Below are positions 53,576 through 64,000 of a stretch of DNA of 64,000 nucleotides, in pieces. Every line of letters begins with the position of its first letter. The stretch's first letter is position 1. Location of the stretch: the NCBI GenBank assembly GCA_963698435.1, contig CAVOQV010000017.1:62001-126000 (forward strand), read 5' to 3'. A model generated the notes under the pieces. It did not search any database, was not told where the DNA came from, and saw only the letters and a list, made by a program, of their open reading frames with translations. A program made the position numbers and the translations under genes. The stretch comes from Sva-07 sp963698435 (GTDB lineage Bacteria > Actinomycetota > Acidimicrobiia > Acidimicrobiales > Ilumatobacteraceae).

Positions 53576-54778
53576 TCACGAGGATTTCTTCGGAGGATTC
53601 GGCCGCGTCGACTTCGAGGACTTCTTTCCCTTGGCCTTGTTGGCCTGGGCCTCTTGTCGTGTCGGCGTCGGACGACCCTTGGCCCCCGACGAAGGTGTCG
53701 GGCGGTTCTTCGGCGGCGTCACTCGCTTACTCGTCGGGGCAGGTCCGGACTTGGCTGGCTTGGCCGACGTGGCGTCCCGGGTGTCGTTTGTCTTCTTGGC
53801 GTTCTTGGCGTCCTTGCCGCTCGTCGGAGGCTTCTTGGCAGTGCCGCCACCCTTGGCATCGGGCGTCGGGCCCGCGAGATCACGCTTGGCCTGCGCGAAG
53901 AAGCCACCACCGCCGCCATCGGGATTCTTCTTGGCCTCTTCGCGAGCGGCTTCGCCGGCACGTTGTGCCTGACGACCGAGTGACTCGTCGTGGCCGTAGA
54001 ACGCGCGGGTGATGTAGGCCTGCTGCAGGATCCGGAAGATCGTCTGGAAGATGTAGTAAACGACGAGCGCCGCGAGAAAGAAGATCTGGAACACGGCGAA
54101 GAACACCGGCAGGTACTGCATCAGCTTCTGCTGACTCGCCGACATCGTCGGGCTGATCGACGCGCGAGCGGCCACCATGCGCTGCTGCACGAAGTACAGC
54201 CCGGCCAGGAACACGACCAGCAGGACATACCAGATGCCGTTCCCGAACCCGTCAGCGACGGCCTCAGCGGCAGATTTCGAGAGATCGAGCCCGAGCGACA
54301 TGATCGACTGCTCGCCGAACAACGACCGGTACAGCGCCGAGTCGATGGCGAGATAACGGGGAACGAAGCCAGGATCGGCGATCTCATCCGGACGGTTGAA
54401 CGCCCCCCAGACCGCATCCGCAACCGGTGCCGCAGCACCACGAGGCACATAGGCCATGCCACGAAGGACCCGGAACATGATGTAGAACACCGGCGCCTGC
54501 GCGAGCAGAGGCAGACACGAGGCCATCGGGTTGACCTTGTGCTCCTGGTAGAGCTTCATCATCTCTTCGTTGAGCTTGGTGCGGTCGTTGCGGTACTCGT
54601 TCTGCAACTTGCGCATCTCGGGCGCCAACTTCTGCATCTCGAGCATGCCCTTGGTGCTCTTGAGTGTCAGCGGGGTCGTGATCGCCATGACGACCGCGGC
54701 GATCATCGCGATGGCGATGGTGTAGCTGTTGGTGAGGCCGTAGAACCACGACAGCAGGGCGGCAGGAATCTCGAACAT
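53576..54778 (-). CDS. yidC: Membrane protein insertase YidC
   Basis: 400 aa. Five-helix insertase core (about 1-265), with LTNSYTIAIAMIAAVVMAITTPLTLKS at the first helices, KLNEEMMKLYQEHKVNP and AQAPVFYIMFRVL, then QQKLMQYLPVFFAVFQIFFLAALVVYYIF. The C-terminal 120 residues are a Lys/Pro/Thr-rich cytoplasmic tail likely to bind ribosomes. Inserts and folds membrane proteins with or without SecYEG. Confidence 0.94.
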   Translation of the reverse strand: MFEIPAALLSWFYGLTNSYTIAIAMIAAVVMAITTPLTLKSTKGMLEMQKLAPEMRKLQNEYRNDRTKLNEEMMKLYQEHKVNPMASCLPLLAQAPVFYIMFRVLRGMAYVPRGAAAPVADAVWGAFNRPDEIADPGFVPRYLAIDSALYRSLFGEQSIMSLGLDLSKSAAEAVADGFGNGIWYVLLVVFLAGLYFVQQRMVAARASISPTMSASQQKLMQYLPVFFAVFQIFFLAALVVYYIFQTIFRILQQAYITRAFYGHDESLGRQAQRAGEAAREEAKKNPDGGGGGFFAQAKRDLAGPTPDAKGGGTAKKPPTSGKDAKNAKKTNDTRDATSAKPAKSGPAPTSKRVTPPKNRPTPSSGAKGRPTPTRQEAQANKAKGKKSSKSTRPNPPKKSS

Positions 54779-54782
54779 CGAC

Positions 54783-55073
54783 TCAGTCGACCTCTCGGGT
54801 GGACGGCGCGATCACGAGATCGTCGCCTGGAGTACCGGCGCGAACGCTCGGCGTTGGATCGGGAACCGGGTCGAAACCGCTGGGGCCGAAGGGACGACAA
54901 CGCAACAGCCGGGTCACCGTCAACCACCCACCGCGCAGGGTGCCGTGTCGTTCGAACGACTCGTGCGCATAGTTCGAGCACGTGGGATAGAAGCGGCACG
55001 GCGATGGTCGCCCCGCGAACGCGCGTTGATACGCCTCGATCCACGACAACGCTCGACGTTGCGTCCAGGTCAT
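54783..55073 (-). CDS. yidD: Membrane protein insertion factor YidD
   Basis: 96 aa from the ATG at 55073. Family core: ALSWIEAYQRAFAG, SPCRFYPTCSNYAHES, GWLTVTRLLRCRPFGPSGFDPVP. Small amphipathic protein assisting YidC. Overlaps the rnpA end by 4 bp and lies 4 bp before yidC. Confidence 0.94.
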   Translation of the reverse strand: MTWTQRRALSWIEAYQRAFAGRPSPCRFYPTCSNYAHESFERHGTLRGGWLTVTRLLRCRPFGPSGFDPVPDPTPSVRAGTPGDDLVIAPSTREVD

Positions 55074-55447
55074 CGGGGCGTCTCCCGACGCTGAGACCCC
55101 GACACCCGATGCAGAGACCCCGACACCTGGTGCTGACGCACCTTGTCGAGCAGCAACGCCACCGTTCGCTCCACCTCGGCGAACGTGTGTTCGCAGGCGG
55201 GAACTCGGGCGCCGATCAGATACAGACCCGGTGGAACGTCGGAGCCGGCCAACACCGCACGCAGCCGACGGCGCAGCCGATTCCGCTGAACGGCGGTACC
55301 GACGGCGCGACCGATGGCGAACGCCACCTGCGGGGGAGCCAGGTCGGGATCGAGGACGAACGAACACCACAGCGAATCGGCCCGCACGCGGACACCCTCA
55401 CGCCGAAGGCGGACGAAGGCGTCGCGTTCGCGGACCCGGTCGATCAA
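55070..55447 (-). CDS. rnpA: Ribonuclease P protein component
   Basis: 125 aa from a TTG at 55447 that overlaps the rpmH stop (TTGA). Core: RVRERDAFVRLRREG, FAIGRAVGTAVQRNRLRRRLRAV (the RNA-binding RNR motif), GLYLIGARV. Cofactor of the RNase P RNA in tRNA 5' processing. Its C-terminus (about the last 20 residues) holds a short duplicated motif (VSGSLHRVSGS). Confidence 0.93.
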   Translation of the reverse strand: MIDRVRERDAFVRLRREGVRVRADSLWCSFVLDPDLAPPQVAFAIGRAVGTAVQRNRLRRRLRAVLAGSDVPPGLYLIGARVPACEHTFAEVERTVALLLDKVRQHQVSGSLHRVSGSQRRETPR

Positions 55448-55578
55448 GCCGAAAGTCGGGCCCGGCCCTTGGCCCGGCGGGACTTCAACACTGCACGACC
55501 GGCGCGGGTGCTCATGCGCGCACGGAACCCGTGCTTGCGGGCTCGGCGGCGGTTGTTGGGCTGATAGGTACGCTTCAC
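55444..55578 (-). CDS. rpmH: Ribosomal protein bL34
   Basis: 44 aa, GTG start at 55578. KRTYQPNNRRRARKHGFRAR and MSTRAGRAVLKSRRAKGR are the bL34 signature. Smallest ribosomal protein here, always beside rnpA. Too short for many gene callers. Confidence 0.96.
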   Translation of the reverse strand: MKRTYQPNNRRRARKHGFRARMSTRAGRAVLKSRRAKGRARLSA

Positions 55579-55655
55579 GGCTGACTCCGGACGGCTCGAG
55601 ACGAATCATGTTCCGTCGACGTGCATGGATGCGCGCCTCACGGACTGACCTGGCA

Positions 55656-55685
55656 AGGCTAGAGGCACCTGTGCACCTGCGCCAA
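55656..55685 (-). promoter_or_regulatory. Candidate rpmH promoter
   Basis: On the minus strand TTGGCG (55685-55680), an 18-bp spacer and TAGCCT (55661-55656), about 80 bp upstream of the rpmH start. Weak match. Confidence 0.35.
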
Positions 55686-55796
55686 CCGTCAACGTCAAAC
55701 CACAATGATGTAAGTTGTCCACAGCCTCGCATGGGGGGTGTCGTCCCAGCGTGTTCGACATGTTGACGGTCACCATGACAACGTTCTCGTCAAGTT

Positions 55797-55823
55797 TTCG
55801 ACAACAGTCACACGTGCTAGGTT
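55797..55823 (+). promoter_or_regulatory. Candidate dnaA promoter
   Basis: TTCGAC (55797-55802) and TAGGTT (55818-55823) with a 15-bp spacer, 85 bp upstream of the dnaA start and between DnaA boxes, which would allow autoregulation. Confidence 0.35.
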
Positions 55824-55907
55824 CGCCCTCCCGCAGTAGGTCGCCGACATGTCCACATCTTGTGGACAACGGTGTGGACCACTGTCGACCATGATCGGGA
55901 GACCCAG

Positions 55908-57332
55908 GTGACGGACAGCGCAGACGTGTGGACGCAAGTGACACTCTCGCTGCGTTCACAGCTCGCGGAGTCCGTCTGGTTCTCGACCTTTCAGGACATC
56001 GCACCGTTGCCGTCCGACGACGACACACTGCGATTGCTCGCTCCGAGCGCATACGTGCGCGATCGCATCATGAGCCGATACCTCCCGCTCGTGACCGAAG
56101 CGCTCCAGGACGCCAACGAAGGTCATCGCGCCGTCGAGATCGACGTCGAGACGGGCGGCGACCCCAGCCCGGCATCGGCCGACATCACACTGGACACCGC
56201 CGAGACCACCGCCACAACGCCGGCGGACGGCGACGTCGCCGGCACCGAGTCGGTTGGTGCGGGATCGACGACCGGCAGCCAGGACACGCCGCGATCGCTC
56301 CTGCTCGACGAAGCCGGGCTGAATCCCCGCTACACCTTCGAGACGTTCGTGAAGGGCGCGTCCAATCAATTCGCTCTGGCCGCAGCCCTGCGCGTTGCAG
56401 AAACGCCTGCCCGCAGCTACAACCCACTGTTCATCTACGGCTCGGCGGGCCTGGGCAAGACGCATCTTCTCCACGCGATCGGCCACTACGTCCACTCGAA
56501 CTACCAACACCACGAAGTTCGGTACGTCTCGACCGAGACGTTCATGAACGAATACGTCGACGCCATCCGTCAGAACACCACCAACTCGCTCCGACGCCGG
56601 TACCGCGACATCGACGTCCTCCTGATCGACGACATCCAGTTCATCGCCGGCAAGGAGGGCCTCCAGGAGGAGTTCTTCCACACGTTCAACTCGCTCCACG
56701 GCGCCAACAAACAGGTCGTGATCTCGTCCGACCGGATGCCCGACGCCATCCCCACGCTGGAAGAACGCCTTCGTGGGCGGTTCAAGTGGGGCCTGATCAC
56801 CGACATCCAACCGCCTGATCTGGAAACCCGGCTGGCGATCTTGCGCAACAAGTCGGAACGCGATCGGGTCCTCGTGCCCGACGAGACACTCGAGTTCATC
56901 GCCACCAACATCGCCACCAACATCCGCGAGCTCGAAGGTGCATTGATCCGGGTCACGGCTTTCGCGAGCTTGAATCAGGTCCCGATCACCACCGACCTGG
57001 CCGAGACCCAACTCGCCGACCTGCTCAACGACAGCAAACCAAAGGCCCGGACTGACGAAGAACTGCTCGCCGACATCGCCGCGATCCTCAAGTTCCCCGT
57101 CGAGGACCTCAAGGGACGCAGCCGTCAGCGTCCACTCGTCACCGCGCGCCAGATCGCCATGTACGTGTTCCGGGAGCTCACCGACCTCAGCTATCCGGCA
57201 ATCGCCCGGCTCTTCGGTGGTCGAGACCACACCACCGTGATCCACGCGAACGAGAAGATCCAGCGATTGATGAGCGAACGCAAGCAGATCTACGACCAGG
57301 TCACCGATCTGTTGCAGCAGCTCAAGGCATGA
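55908..57332 (+). CDS. dnaA: Chromosomal replication initiator DnaA
   Basis: 474 aa from a GTG at 55908 (GGAGACCCAG before it; GGAG about 7 bases upstream). Domain I (about 1-75), a low-complexity domain II (about 80-130), domain III with Walker A GSAGLGKTH, DVLLIDDIQFIAGK, LRGRFKWGLITDI, and domain IV with QIAMYVFRELTDLSYPAI and FGGRDHTTVIHA, which reads DnaA boxes. Initiates replication at oriC. Confidence 0.98.
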   Translation: MTDSADVWTQVTLSLRSQLAESVWFSTFQDIAPLPSDDDTLRLLAPSAYVRDRIMSRYLPLVTEALQDANEGHRAVEIDVETGGDPSPASADITLDTAETTATTPADGDVAGTESVGAGSTTGSQDTPRSLLLDEAGLNPRYTFETFVKGASNQFALAAALRVAETPARSYNPLFIYGSAGLGKTHLLHAIGHYVHSNYQHHEVRYVSTETFMNEYVDAIRQNTTNSLRRRYRDIDVLLIDDIQFIAGKEGLQEEFFHTFNSLHGANKQVVISSDRMPDAIPTLEERLRGRFKWGLITDIQPPDLETRLAILRNKSERDRVLVPDETLEFIATNIATNIRELEGALIRVTAFASLNQVPITTDLAETQLADLLNDSKPKARTDEELLADIAAILKFPVEDLKGRSRQRPLVTARQIAMYVFRELTDLSYPAIARLFGGRDHTTVIHANEKIQRLMSERKQIYDQVTDLLQQLKA

Positions 57333-57569
57333 ACCACACGCGAACAACCGTGGGGACGACGACGGGACAACCCCGTCCCCACGGTGGACAGTGCACGGTT
57401 GTCCACCGGAGCACAACCGTGAAATTCGCGAGGTGGGGATCACCCGCCCATCCCATGTGGACGCCGGCAACCGCCCTACGCTGCACGAACGCGTGGTTGT
57501 CCCCAATCCACAGCACCTACTACTGACATTGAACATTGAGACATCCCTGCATGAGGAGAAGTGCCCACT
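57333..57569. other. dnaA-dnaN intergenic region, likely oriC
   Basis: 237 bp with no gene. Holds DnaA-box-like 9-mers: GGTGGACAG (57384-57392), TTGTCCACC (57399-57407), TGTGGACGC (57457-57465), TTGTCCCCA (57497-57505), CAATCCACA (57504-57512), and an AT-richer segment near 57526-57550. In actinobacteria oriC typically lies here. Confidence 0.7.
57347..57385. repeat. Nested inverted repeat after dnaA
   Basis: Perfect 12-bp arms ACCGTGGGGACG (57347-57358) and CGTCCCCACGGT (57374-57385). Inside, GACGGG (57361-57366) and CCCGTC (57372-57377) form an alternative hairpin that overlaps the right arm, so the two structures exclude each other. dnaA terminator, or an origin element. Confidence 0.65.
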
Positions 57570-58664
57570 GTGAAATTCCGTTGCGAACGTGATGTGCTCG
57601 CCGATGCCGTCGGCTCTGCCGGACGCGCGGCGACGAACCGCACCGGCACCCTGCCGGTGCTCGCCGGAGTCCGCATGGAAGTCGCCGGTGACACGCTCAC
57701 CGTGACCGGTACCGATCTCGAACTGACGATCCGACTCACCGTCGACGTCGGTGGCGAACGTGACGGTGCAGCGGTCGTACCGGCTCGCCTCGTCGGCGAC
57801 ATCGTGAAGGCACTGCCTGCCGGAGCGGTCCATGTCGAACTCGGTGATGACGAGATGTCGATCAGCGCGGGTCGCTCACAGTTCTCGGTCCGTCCGCTGT
57901 CGCTGGACGACTACCCGAGCCAGCCCGAGCCAGCGGCAGACGCGGTGACGCTGCCAGCCGAGGCGATGGCCGACGCGCTGCGTCAGGTCGTCCGAGCGGC
58001 ATCGACCGACGACGCTCGTGCGGTGTTGACCGGTGTCTTGCTCGCCTCCGACGACGATGGTCTGCGCATGGTCGCCACCGATTCGTATCGACTTGCCGTC
58101 CGAGACCTCCCCGAGACCGACGTGCTCGCCTCCGGACAGAAGGTGCTGATCCCGGGACGGGCACTCACCGAGCTGCAACGCCTGCTCGGTGATGTCGAGG
58201 AACTCCAGGTGCGTCTCGGCGAACGCGAAGCCACTTTCGAAGCAGCGGGCACCCGGTTGAGCACCCGGCTGATCGAGGGTGAATTCCCGAACTACCGCAA
58301 CCTGCTCCCGTCCAGCTACCCGAACCTGCTCACCGTCGGGAAGGCAGCGATGCTCGAAGCCATCCGGCGCGTCAAGATCCTCGCCCAGGACTCCACACCG
58401 GTGCGGCTCACCCTCGGCGGCGGAACGGTGCAACTCACTGCCATCACTCAAGACGTGGGCAACGCCGTCGAGGAGGTCGATGCCAACTACGACGGCACCG
58501 AGATGACCGTGGCGTTCAATCCCGACTACCTCGCTGCCGGCATCGATGCCATCGACAGCGACGATGTCACCCTCGCCACCATGGACCCGATGAAGCCCGC
58601 CGTGCTGCGCGGCGTCGGTCGCGACGACTATCTGTACCTGCTGATGCCGGTTCGGGTGCCGTAA
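57570..58664 (+). CDS. dnaN: DNA polymerase III sliding clamp (beta)
   Basis: 364 aa from a GTG at 57570, chosen because the standard start KFRCERDVLADAV follows and GAGGAG lies 11 bases before; GTG 57561 is three codons further up. Three clamp domains; PLSLDDYPSQP, GEFPNYRNLLPSSYPN and the C-terminal LMPVRVP are typical. Confers processivity. Confidence 0.97.
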   Translation: MKFRCERDVLADAVGSAGRAATNRTGTLPVLAGVRMEVAGDTLTVTGTDLELTIRLTVDVGGERDGAAVVPARLVGDIVKALPAGAVHVELGDDEMSISAGRSQFSVRPLSLDDYPSQPEPAADAVTLPAEAMADALRQVVRAASTDDARAVLTGVLLASDDDGLRMVATDSYRLAVRDLPETDVLASGQKVLIPGRALTELQRLLGDVEELQVRLGEREATFEAAGTRLSTRLIEGEFPNYRNLLPSSYPNLLTVGKAAMLEAIRRVKILAQDSTPVRLTLGGGTVQLTAITQDVGNAVEEVDANYDGTEMTVAFNPDYLAAGIDAIDSDDVTLATMDPMKPAVLRGVGRDDYLYLLMPVRVP

Positions 58665-58772
58665 CACGTCGCGGGACTCCACAGCAGACCCGAGTGTGAC
58701 GATCGCGGTCGCCCCGGTCCCGGGTCGGCGCCGGGTTGTGGTCCGGACGGCGTGTCAGACTCGCAGTTTCTC

Positions 58773-59849
58773 ATGATCGTGTCGCACCTGGAACTCGTCG
58801 ACTTCAGGAACTACGTCTCGGGGTCGTTCGACTTGATCGCGGGGACGACAGCGGTCATCGGCGACAACGGCCAGGGCAAGACCAACCTCGCGGAGGCGCT
58901 CGCGTTCCTGGCAACGCTCAGCAGCTTCCGGTCGGCTCCAGGCGACGCCTTGGTTCGCGTCGGTGCGAGCACCGCGATCATCCGTGCCACCGTGGTCGAC
59001 GAGGATGCCCGCGAGAGCCTGATCGAGATCGAACTGGCCACCGCCGGCCGCAACCGGGTGCAGGTCAACCGCCAGCGGCTCCAACGGGTCCGTGATCTGC
59101 TCGGCACCGTCCGCGTCACGGTGTTCTCCCCCGACGATCTGATCCTCGTGAAGGGAAGCCCGGGGGATCGTCGGCGGTTCCTTGACGACACACTCGTGGC
59201 GCTCGCCGTGAAGTACGACACGGTCCGGCTCGAGGTCGATCGCATCGTGCGCCAACGCAACAGCCTCCTGAAACAGGCCGGCGGCCGCCTCTCCGATGAC
59301 ATCGAGGTGACCCTCGACGTGTGGGACGCGAAGTTCGCCGACATCGCCGACCAGTTCGGCTACGCCCGCGCCACGCTCGTCGCCCGTCTCGGACCCATGG
59401 TGCAGGAGGCCTACGAGCAGCTTGCCGGCACCCCGACACCGATCGATCTCGTGTACGAACCGCACTGGAGATCGGTCGGACTTGCCGCAGCACTCGCCGA
59501 AGCCCGTGGTGTTGATCTCCGACGCGGGGTCAGCACTGTCGGACCGCACCGCGACGAACTGACCCTGTCGATCGGTGGGCTGCCCAGCCGCACGCATGCA
59601 TCGCAGGGTGAACAGCGGACACTTGCGCTGGCGCTGCGACTCGCCGGCCATCGTCTCGTGACCGAGCGGACGGGATCGGCGCCCGTGCTGGTGCTCGATG
59701 ATGTCCTCTCCGAACTCGACGACCATCGCGTGACCGCGCTGCTCGATCACCTCCCGTCGGGTCAGGTGATCATCACCACGGCCAGCGAGCTCCCTCCCGC
59801 TGCCAGAGCCGATCGGATCCTGCGTGTCGAAGCCGGCCAGGTCCGCTGA
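58773..59849 (+). CDS. recF: DNA replication and repair protein RecF
   Basis: 358 aa from the ATG at 58773 (GTG 58752 would add 7 residues). SMC-like ATPase: VSHLELVDFRNY, Walker A GDNGQGKTNL, FSPDDLILVKGSPGDRRRFLD, signature TVGPHRDEL, QGEQRTLALALRLAG and Walker B VLVLDDVLSELD. Loads RecA at gaps via RecOR. Confidence 0.96.
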   Translation: MIVSHLELVDFRNYVSGSFDLIAGTTAVIGDNGQGKTNLAEALAFLATLSSFRSAPGDALVRVGASTAIIRATVVDEDARESLIEIELATAGRNRVQVNRQRLQRVRDLLGTVRVTVFSPDDLILVKGSPGDRRRFLDDTLVALAVKYDTVRLEVDRIVRQRNSLLKQAGGRLSDDIEVTLDVWDAKFADIADQFGYARATLVARLGPMVQEAYEQLAGTPTPIDLVYEPHWRSVGLAAALAEARGVDLRRGVSTVGPHRDELTLSIGGLPSRTHASQGEQRTLALALRLAGHRLVTERTGSAPVLVLDDVLSELDDHRVTALLDHLPSGQVIITTASELPPAARADRILRVEAGQVR

Positions 59850-59871
59850 GTTGCCGGCGATCGGCCATCTC

Positions 59872-59911
59872 CGATGAGCGAAGTGCGCGTGTGCGGCGGT
59901 TTCGCTCATCG
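59872..59911. repeat. Dispersed hairpin, family A, copy 2
   Basis: Arms CGATGAGCGAA (59872-59882) and TTCGCTCATCG (59901-59911) with an 18-nt loop, in the recF-dciA gap. It is the reverse complement of the element at 8392-8433 in arm context and most of the loop. Confidence 0.75.
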
Positions 59912-59950
59912 CAGAGTGAGGGAGGAGGCTCAGCGAGTACGGTGGCCGCC

Positions 59951-60247
59951 GTGTCCGACCCCGTGCCGATCTCTCGATCGCTCGACTCGATCATGAAGTC
60001 GCTGCGTGGCACCGACCGCATTCAGATCGGCGGCGTGTTCGGGCGCTGGGACGACGCGGTCGGCCCCACCGTCGCCGCTCATGTTCGACCCGTCCGACTC
60101 GATCAGGGGGTCCTCACCGTCGAGGCCGACGAAGCCGGCTGGGCCACCCAGGTGAAGTTTCTCGCCGGCACGATCACCGAACGTCTCGCGGCGGTCGCCG
60201 GTGTCCAGATCGAGCGGATCGAGGTCCGTGTGGGGCCCCGCCGCTGA
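59951..60247 (+). CDS. DciA-like protein (DUF721)
   Basis: 98 aa from GTG 59951 (GTG 59942 possible). DUF721/DciA core: SLDSIMKSLRG, FGRWDDAVGPTVAAHVRPVRLDQGVLTVEAD and WATQVKFLAGTITERLA. DciA-type proteins load or recruit DnaB in bacteria without DnaC. Usual place between recF and gyrB. Confidence 0.88.
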   Translation: MSDPVPISRSLDSIMKSLRGTDRIQIGGVFGRWDDAVGPTVAAHVRPVRLDQGVLTVEADEAGWATQVKFLAGTITERLAAVAGVQIERIEVRVGPRR

Positions 60248-60417
60248 CCGTCTCGATGCAGCAACGATGTCGGCGATACCGGGGCGAGTTCCCCGACTCC
60301 GTGACACCCCGCTGGTAGGCTGGGCACCCACTCGCGAAGTCAGCGTGGGCGCTGGTTGAACCCCCGGACGAACCCCCGGAACCTCAACCGGCAGACCTCG
60401 CTGAACGCCACGAACAC

Positions 60418-60435
60418 CATGCCGAAATCGGCATG
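60418..60435. promoter_or_regulatory. Perfect palindrome upstream of gyrB
   Basis: CATGCCGA (60418-60425), AA, TCGGCATG (60428-60435), 32 bp before the gyrB start. Possible operator or leader hairpin. The rest of the 220-bp gap 60248-60467 shows TAGGCT (60316-60321) as a possible -10 without a good -35. Confidence 0.55.
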
Positions 60436-60467
60436 TCCGTCAGACAGCCAGAAGTATCGAGGTACGA

Positions 60468-62498
<2,031 letters not shown>

Positions 62499-62513
62499 CC
62501 CGACGGAACTGAC

Positions 62514-64000
<1,487 letters not shown>

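Larger units (their letters stand above)
55579..55907. other. rpmH-dnaA intergenic region, 329 bp, DnaA boxes
   Basis: No gene. Divergent promoter region for rpmH and dnaA. DnaA boxes: TTGTCCACA (55715-55723, exact), ATGTCCACA (55849-55857), TGTGGACAA (55861-55869, exact complement), TGTGGACCA (55873-55881). Part of, or next to, the replication origin. Confidence 0.75.

Overview
The window is a high-GC actinobacterial chromosome segment that includes the replication-origin region. Gene content and order (trxB-trxA, a CwlM-like protein, parB-parA, rsmG, jag, yidC-yidD-rnpA-rpmH, then dnaA-dnaN-recF-DciA-gyrB-gyrA), plus a DUF5318 protein, an F420-type LLM enzyme and frequent GTG/TTG starts, point to Actinomycetota. 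My best guess is class Acidimicrobiia (Ilumatobacter-like); this rests on family recognition, not on a database search. No CRISPR array, prophage, transposase, tRNA or rRNA was seen.

Layout. 1-5.7 kb: a DszB-like sulfinate desulfinase with a rhodanese, a DM13 protein, and an MMPL exporter with a divergent TetR regulator. 5.7-23.7 kb: metabolic and transport genes (LLM oxidoreductase, FabH-like synthase, EngB, lipoprotein, KtrB/KtrA potassium uptake, Baeyer-Villiger-type monooxygenase, DUF389 protein, D-aminoacylase-like hydrolase coupled to a TauD-like dioxygenase, PH/SHOCT membrane protein, AzlCD, TrmB, MFS, pirin, methyltransferase). 23.7-30.1 kb: purE-purK, a flippase-like membrane protein split by a frameshift, a class V aminotransferase and a D-threonine-aldolase-like enzyme. 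30.1-33.5 kb: rpsF-ssb-rpsR-rplI-dnaB on the minus strand. 33.7-37.7 kb: DUF192 lipoprotein, DUF5318, a frameshifted methyltransferase and a GGDEF/EAL protein. 37.8-49.5 kb: cca; GNAT, a 751-aa secreted protein and DegV (translationally coupled); Ser/Thr kinase, ECF sigma, anti-sigma; trxB-trxA; a CwlM-like protein. 49.7-64 kb: partition genes, the ribosomal-RNA/membrane-insertion cluster, and the origin genes. gyrA runs off the right edge.

Regulatory and structural signals include two perfect parS sites flanking a minisatellite, DnaA-box clusters at dnaA, dnaA-dnaN and upstream of dnaB, a palindrome between the MMPL gene and its TetR, a palindrome just upstream of gyrB, and three families of dispersed hairpins.

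Three genes (flippase-like protein, a methyltransferase, rsmG) each carry an apparent frameshift with a net excess of one base. The most interesting leads are the DszB-like/rhodanese pair with all three catalytic residues conserved, the CwlM-like protein that has lost every amidase metal ligand, the pseudokinase-flippase fusion, and the dispersed palindromic repeats.
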